55,757 bases of DNA from positions 1 to 55,757 of the forward strand of contig NZ_JAKIKR010000033.1 in the NCBI RefSeq assembly GCF_023284025.1. The letters run 5' to 3'. The translations under genes and the position numbers were made by a program. Position 1 is the stretch's first letter; each line of letters opens with the position of its first letter. This document shows positions 55,657 to 55,757 of the stretch, one piece after another. The stretch comes from Shewanella abyssi. Its GTDB lineage: Bacteria > Pseudomonadota > Gammaproteobacteria > Enterobacterales > Shewanellaceae. Below the pieces are notes generated by a model that made no database searches, was not told where the DNA came from, and saw only the letters and a program-made list of their open reading frames with translations.

Positions 55657-55757
55657 GAAGCCGCTCTGCGGCAGAAAAGATAAAAGCCATCTCTATCTCC
55701 CATCCTAAATACTTACTAGTACCGACCCAGTTAGGTCTTTATTACTAGGAGTATTAT
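55657..55757. other. Right edge, no gene identified
   Basis: Presumably the tail of the next minus-strand cassette. GCCGC/GCGGC (near 55660-55672) forms a small hairpin next to the core site. No supportable open frame. Confidence 0.4.

Overview
The window reads as a chromosomal segment of a Shewanella-like marine gammaproteobacterium. The order smrB-prmB-aroC-MFS-NAD kinase-like-yfcL-mnmC-fabB-pdxB-asd-fimV-truA-folC-dedD-cvpA-purF, the SixA/SmrB/PrmB/AroC neighbourhood and the YfcL family all point to Alteromonadales/Shewanella. The genus is inferred from gene order and protein style; no database was searched.

Layout. 1-4.7 kb: left edge with a secreted 13-residue-repeat protein (cut by the window) and a large propeller/PAS/GGDEF/EAL sensor. 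4.9-14.8 kb: conserved housekeeping block (M16 peptidase, SixA, SmrB, PrmB, AroC, MFS, NAD kinase-like, YfcL, TrmH-like methylase). 14.9-20.1 kb: accessory island with a DUF3313 lipoprotein, an unknown membrane-anchored protein, a truncated tyrosine recombinase, a broken and an intact REP-associated-type (Y1/HUH) transposase, and two integron-style gene cassettes joined by an attC site. 20.1-34 kb: conserved block mnmC, fabB, pdxB, asd, fimV, truA, folC, dedD, cvpA, purF, then a small Fur-box-controlled membrane protein. accD, which sits before folC in E. coli, is absent. 34-42.8 kb: topB and a CzcCBA heavy-metal efflux operon preceded by a His/Cys-rich periplasmic protein. 42.9-51.1 kb: miscellaneous chromosomal genes (DUF4250, alpha/beta hydrolase, MBL hydrolase, second RsgA-type GTPase, DUF1097, chemoreceptor, xthA, YciI, YciB).

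51.2-55.8 kb is the most unusual part. It is a minus-strand run of cassette-like genes (CxxC protein, membrane thioredoxin, GNAT acetyltransferase, small unknown protein) separated by attC-like sites. One of these (55558-55656) is a long VCR-like attC. In two places the attC core after a cassette gene is cut at the same point (TAA|C) by the 3' end of what looks like a group IIC-attC intron. Both intron remnants are truncated, one beside IS110/IS30 scars and one abutting a second copy of the HUH transposase. No integron integrase is visible, so the array is either a relic or the edge of a larger integron to the right.

No tRNA, rRNA or CRISPR array was found. Several start codons were moved from the longest open frame to the codon supported by a Shine-Dalgarno sequence or signal peptide.
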